Origin: Marinobacter halotolerans
GTDB lineage: Bacteria; Pseudomonadota; Gammaproteobacteria; Pseudomonadales; Oleiphilaceae
Assembly (NCBI RefSeq): GCF_008795985.1
Contig: NZ_VMHP01000001.1
Span: forward strand, 1,922,001-1,986,000
DNA length: 64,000 nucleotides
Direction: 5' to 3'
Part shown: piece by piece, positions 61,374 to 64,000 of the stretch
Numbering within the stretch: position 1 is the first letter of the stretch
Layout of the letters: each line of letters begins with the position of its first letter
The notes under the pieces: generated by a model
Told to the model about the DNA's origin: nothing
Databases searched by the model: none
Seen by the model: the letters and a program-made list of their open reading frames with translations, nothing else
Translations under genes and position numbers: made by a program

Positions 61374-62183
61374 TTACTGATCCTCCTCGGGCGCCCAACT
61401 CGGAGGCCGCTTGTCCAGAAACGCGCCCAGCCCTTCCTGGCCTTCGTCGCTGACGCGGATGTCGGCGATGCGCTGGGAGGTCATGTCGATCAGTTCTTTG
61501 GTCAGTGGCTGCTGACTTACGTCAAAGACCAGTTGCTTGGCGGCCTTGATGGCCTCGGGGCCGTTCTGCATCAGTTGGGTAGTCAGTTCGTCGCAGCAGG
61601 TTTGCAGGGCGTCTTTGTTCTCACAGATCCTGTGGATAAGGCCCAGTTGTCTGGCCTTTTTGGCGCTGAACACTTCGGCGGTGAGGAAATACCGGCGTGC
61701 CTGGCGTTCGCCCATGGCCCTCACCACATAGGGGCTTATGGTGGCCGGAATCAGGCCCAGTTTGACCTCGCTCAGGCAGAACTTGGCGTCTTCCGTGGCA
61801 ATCACAATGTCGCAGCAGGCGGCCAGCCCCACGGCGCCACCAAAAGCTGCGCCCTGCACCAGGCCAATCACCGGTTTGGGCAGGTGGTTGAGGGTGGACA
61901 TCAGTTTTGCCAGTTGGCGGGCATCTGCCAGGTTTTCATCCCGGGTATTGCCGGCCATGCGCCGCATCCAGGCCAGATCGGCCCCGGCGGAGAAGTGCTT
62001 GCCTTCGGAACGCACGATCACCACGCGGGTGCTGTCGTCTTTGGCCACCTGGTCCAGGGCGTCAATCAGCCGGCGGATGATCAGGTCGTCGAACGCGTTG
62101 CGCTTTTCCGGGTAGTTGAGGACCACTTCGGTGACGCCTTCGGTACGTTTGTTCAGAACCACGGCGGGTGTCTGATCGGTCAT
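61374..62183 (-). CDS. liuC: Methylglutaconyl-CoA hydratase LiuC
   Basis: A 269-residue crotonase, with FSAGADLAWMRRMAG and QGAAFGGAVGLAACCDIVIA (oxyanion hole). LSEVKLGLIPATISPYVVRAMG is typical of methylglutaconyl-CoA hydratases. It hydrates 3-methylglutaconyl-CoA to HMG-CoA. GAGGAG lies before the ATG; it is 14 bases downstream of liuB. Confidence 0.93.
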   Translation of the reverse strand: MTDQTPAVVLNKRTEGVTEVVLNYPEKRNAFDDLIIRRLIDALDQVAKDDSTRVVIVRSEGKHFSAGADLAWMRRMAGNTRDENLADARQLAKLMSTLNHLPKPVIGLVQGAAFGGAVGLAACCDIVIATEDAKFCLSEVKLGLIPATISPYVVRAMGERQARRYFLTAEVFSAKKARQLGLIHRICENKDALQTCCDELTTQLMQNGPEAIKAAKQLVFDVSQQPLTKELIDMTSQRIADIRVSDEGQEGLGAFLDKRPPSWAPEEDQ

Positions 62184-62197
62184 GATGGTCTCCTCGA

Positions 62198-63805
62198 TTA
62201 CATCCGGAACACGCCGAAGCGCGTGGGTTTAGCCGGTCGGTTCAGGGTGGCGGACAGGCTGAGTGCGACCACTTCCCGGGTCTGGGCCGGGTCGATCACA
62301 CCGTCGTCCCAGAGGCGGGCGCTGGCATAATAGGGGTGGCCCTGTTCTTCATACTTGTCGATGATTGGTTGCTTGAATTCGGCTTCTTCATCGTCGCTCC
62401 AGCTTTCGCCTTTGCGCTCCTTGCCTTCCCGTTTCACGGTGGCCAGCACACCGGCCGCCTGTTCGCCGCCCATCACCGAGATGCGGGCATTTGGCCACAT
62501 CCACAGGAAGTCCGGGCTGTAAGCGCGGCCACACATACCGTAATTGCCCGCGCCAAAAGAGCCGCCGATCAGCACGGTGATCTTTGGCACGTTCGCGCAG
62601 GCTACGGCCATCACCATCTTGGCCCCGTGTTTGGCGATGCCTTCGGCCTCGTGGCGCTGGCCCACCATAAAACCGGTAATGTTCTGCAGGAACAGCAGGG
62701 GAATATTGCGCTGGCAACACAGCTCCACAAAGTGGGCGCCCTTCAAGGCGGATTCGCTGAACAGGATGCCGTTGTTGGCGATGATGCCCACGGGGTACCC
62801 GTGAATATAGGCAAAACCGGTAACCAGGGTCTGGCCGTAGTAGCGTTTGAATTCGTCGAATTCGGAACCGTCGACCATGCGGGCAATCACGTCCCGCACG
62901 TCAAAGGGCTTGCGCAGATCCGTGCCGACAATGCCGTAGATTTCTTTGGGGTCGTAAAGTGGCGTTTTGGGTTCGCGCACTTCCACCGGCGTGGGCTTTT
63001 TGCGGTTCAGGTTGCCAATGCAGCGGCGGGCAATGTCCAGGGCATGGGCGTCGTTTTCAGCGTAGTGATCGGCCACCCCGGAGGTTTTGCAATGCACGTC
63101 GGCCCCGCCCAGATCTTCGGCTGAAACCACTTCGCCGGTGGCCGCTTTCACCAGCGGCGGCCCGGCCAGGAAAATGGTGCCCTGTTCCCTGACGATAATG
63201 GACTCGTCCGCCATTGCTGGCACGTAAGCGCCCCCGGCGGTGCACAGTCCCATTACGACCGCGATCTGGGGTATATCGTCGGCAGACATACGGGCCTGGT
63301 TGTAGAAGATGCGGCCGAAGTGGTCTTTGTCCGGAAACACCTCATCCTGTCGGGGCAGGTTGGCGCCGCCGGAATCGACGAGGTAAATGCAAGGCAGGCA
63401 ATTTTCGAGAGCGATCTCCTGGGCACGGAGGTGCTTTTTGACCGTCAGCGGGTAGTAGCTCCCGCCCTTCACCGTGGCGTCGTTGGCGATGATCATGCAC
63501 TCGGTGCCGTTGACGCGGCCAATGCCTGCAACGGTGCCCGCAGCGGGGACGTCTTCGTCGTAAACGTTGTAAGCGGCAAGTTGGCCGATTTCCAGAAACG
63601 CGGCACCGTCGTCCAGCAGGTAGTTGATGCGTTCGCGCGGGAGCATTTTGCCCCGGGCCACGTGGCGCTCCTGATAACTGGGGCCGCCGCCTTGCTGGAT
63701 GGTTGCGATTTTATCGTTCAGATCCGCGACGGCGTCTGCCATGGCCTGTTTTTTGGCCTGGAATTCGTCGTCTTTTGGGTTCACTTTGCTTTGGAGTACG
63801 GTCAT
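62198..63805 (-). CDS. liuB: Methylcrotonyl-CoA carboxylase beta subunit LiuB
   Basis: A 535-residue carboxyltransferase of the crotonase superfamily: [22 protein letters not shown] (residues about 39-60), [22 protein letters not shown], and [26 protein letters not shown] with [11 protein letters not shown]. It transfers the carboxyl from biotin of LiuD to 3-methylcrotonyl-CoA. It is the first liu gene in view; liuA (isovaleryl-CoA dehydrogenase) and the regulator liuR are expected further right. Confidence 0.95.
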   Translation of the reverse strand: MTVLQSKVNPKDDEFQAKKQAMADAVADLNDKIATIQQGGGPSYQERHVARGKMLPRERINYLLDDGAAFLEIGQLAAYNVYDEDVPAAGTVAGIGRVNGTECMIIANDATVKGGSYYPLTVKKHLRAQEIALENCLPCIYLVDSGGANLPRQDEVFPDKDHFGRIFYNQARMSADDIPQIAVVMGLCTAGGAYVPAMADESIIVREQGTIFLAGPPLVKAATGEVVSAEDLGGADVHCKTSGVADHYAENDAHALDIARRCIGNLNRKKPTPVEVREPKTPLYDPKEIYGIVGTDLRKPFDVRDVIARMVDGSEFDEFKRYYGQTLVTGFAYIHGYPVGIIANNGILFSESALKGAHFVELCCQRNIPLLFLQNITGFMVGQRHEAEGIAKHGAKMVMAVACANVPKITVLIGGSFGAGNYGMCGRAYSPDFLWMWPNARISVMGGEQAAGVLATVKREGKERKGESWSDDEEAEFKQPIIDKYEEQGHPYYASARLWDDGVIDPAQTREVVALSLSATLNRPAKPTRFGVFRM

Positions 63806-63832
63806 ATCTTATTCCGTGCATCGGGGCAGCGG

Positions 63833-64000
63833 GTAAAGCGATTCGAAAACCGCTACGAGCACCCCTTGCGGGGTCCAGCCAGCAATCACAGATTGCTGTC
63901 GTTCGGCTGCGCATGAAGCTTCGCTTAATAAACGCTTGCCTCACCCATGTGCGCTTATCTTCGGCCATCCATGGCCTACGAAATTTTCGAATCGCTTTAC
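63833..64000. repeat. Inverted-repeat-bounded structured element upstream of liuB
   Basis: A perfect 17-bp inverted repeat, GTAAAGCGATTCGAAAA (63833-63849) and its complement (63984-64000, the window edge), brackets 134 bases. Inside are three more hairpins: ACCCC/GGGGT at 63861-63874, AGCAATC/GATTGCT at 63881-63897 and GGCCAT/ATGGCC at 63963-63976. It has no protein-coding content and resembles a miniature inverted-repeat or palindromic intergenic element. It begins 27 bases before liuB and may continue beyond the window. Confidence 0.7.

Noticed and set aside
60669..62330. Long plus-strand open frame (about 550 codons) opposite liuC-liuD
   Set aside because: Antisense shadow of well-supported liu genes; composition (His/Gly-rich) is typical of a reversed GC-rich gene.
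1..64000. tRNA or rRNA genes
   Set aside because: No cloverleaf-like or ribosomal sequence was noticed in any intergenic gap.

Overview
The window reads as chromosome of a marine, salt-adapted gammaproteobacterium, most like Marinobacter or a close relative. The clues are a Halomonas-type ectoine TRAP uptake operon (teaABCD), a pel exopolysaccharide locus, the recC-recB-recD order, Pseudomonas-type branched-chain amino-acid catabolism (mms and liu clusters) and GC-rich, densely packed genes. This assignment is inference from gene content and remembered family sequences; no search was run. No rRNA, tRNA or CRISPR array was seen, and no gene-free gap exceeds about 300 bases.

Layout. 1-6.5 kb: minus-strand pelA-pelB-pelC (pelC cut by the window edge). 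6.7-8.8 kb: a TauE/SafE permease, RarD and a DCC thiol oxidoreductase. 9-12.4 kb: an orphan TRAP solute-binding protein directly followed by a membrane diguanylate cyclase. 12.4-15.9 kb: teaABCD on the minus strand. 16.1-25.5 kb: recC, recB and recD, coupled by 1- and 4-base overlaps. 25.5-27 kb: a YqiA-like hydrolase and a luciferase-like flavin oxidoreductase. 27.1-31.1 kb: an iron-sulfur XPD/DinG-like helicase with an N-terminal nuclease-like segment, coupled to a FAN1-type VRR-NUC nuclease. 31.2-35 kb: glutathione peroxidase, a crotonase, a second diguanylate cyclase and a zinc alcohol dehydrogenase. 35-41.6 kb: the valine pathway (mmsR, mmsA, acyl-CoA dehydrogenase, enoyl-CoA hydratase, 3-hydroxyisobutyryl-CoA hydrolase, mmsB). 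41.6-47.1 kb: NADAR protein, mechanosensitive channel, MgtE, MFS transporter, serine hydrolase and a small membrane protein. 56.7-64 kb: the leucine/isovalerate (liu) cluster with an AMP-binding acyl-CoA ligase.

Between these core blocks, about 49.36-56.49 kb, lies the most unusual part: a run of AT-rich small genes separated by nine attC-type recombination sites, i.e. an integron gene-cassette array with no integrase in view (a CALIN-like array or one end of a sedentary chromosomal integron). Cassette contents are an inverted BrnT/BrnA toxin-antitoxin pair, a secreted hypothetical, a DUF5343 plus HEPN two-gene unit that looks like a candidate defence or toxin-antitoxin system, a membrane/coiled-coil protein with a zinc ribbon, two hypothetical membrane proteins, a Phd/RelE toxin-antitoxin pair, a GFA-family protein, and a second HEPN-like protein. 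A run of four small genes at 47.2-49.3 kb (GFA, methyltransferase, PNPOx-like, DUF3291) borders the array and may be decayed cassettes.

Notable regulatory or structural DNA: a 12-base direct repeat spaced by 21 bases upstream of mmsA (probable MmsR operator), a 13-bp stem-loop between teaA and teaB, a palindrome over the phd promoter, a terminator after the alcohol dehydrogenase, and a 168-base segment at the right edge bounded by a perfect 17-bp inverted repeat with internal hairpins.
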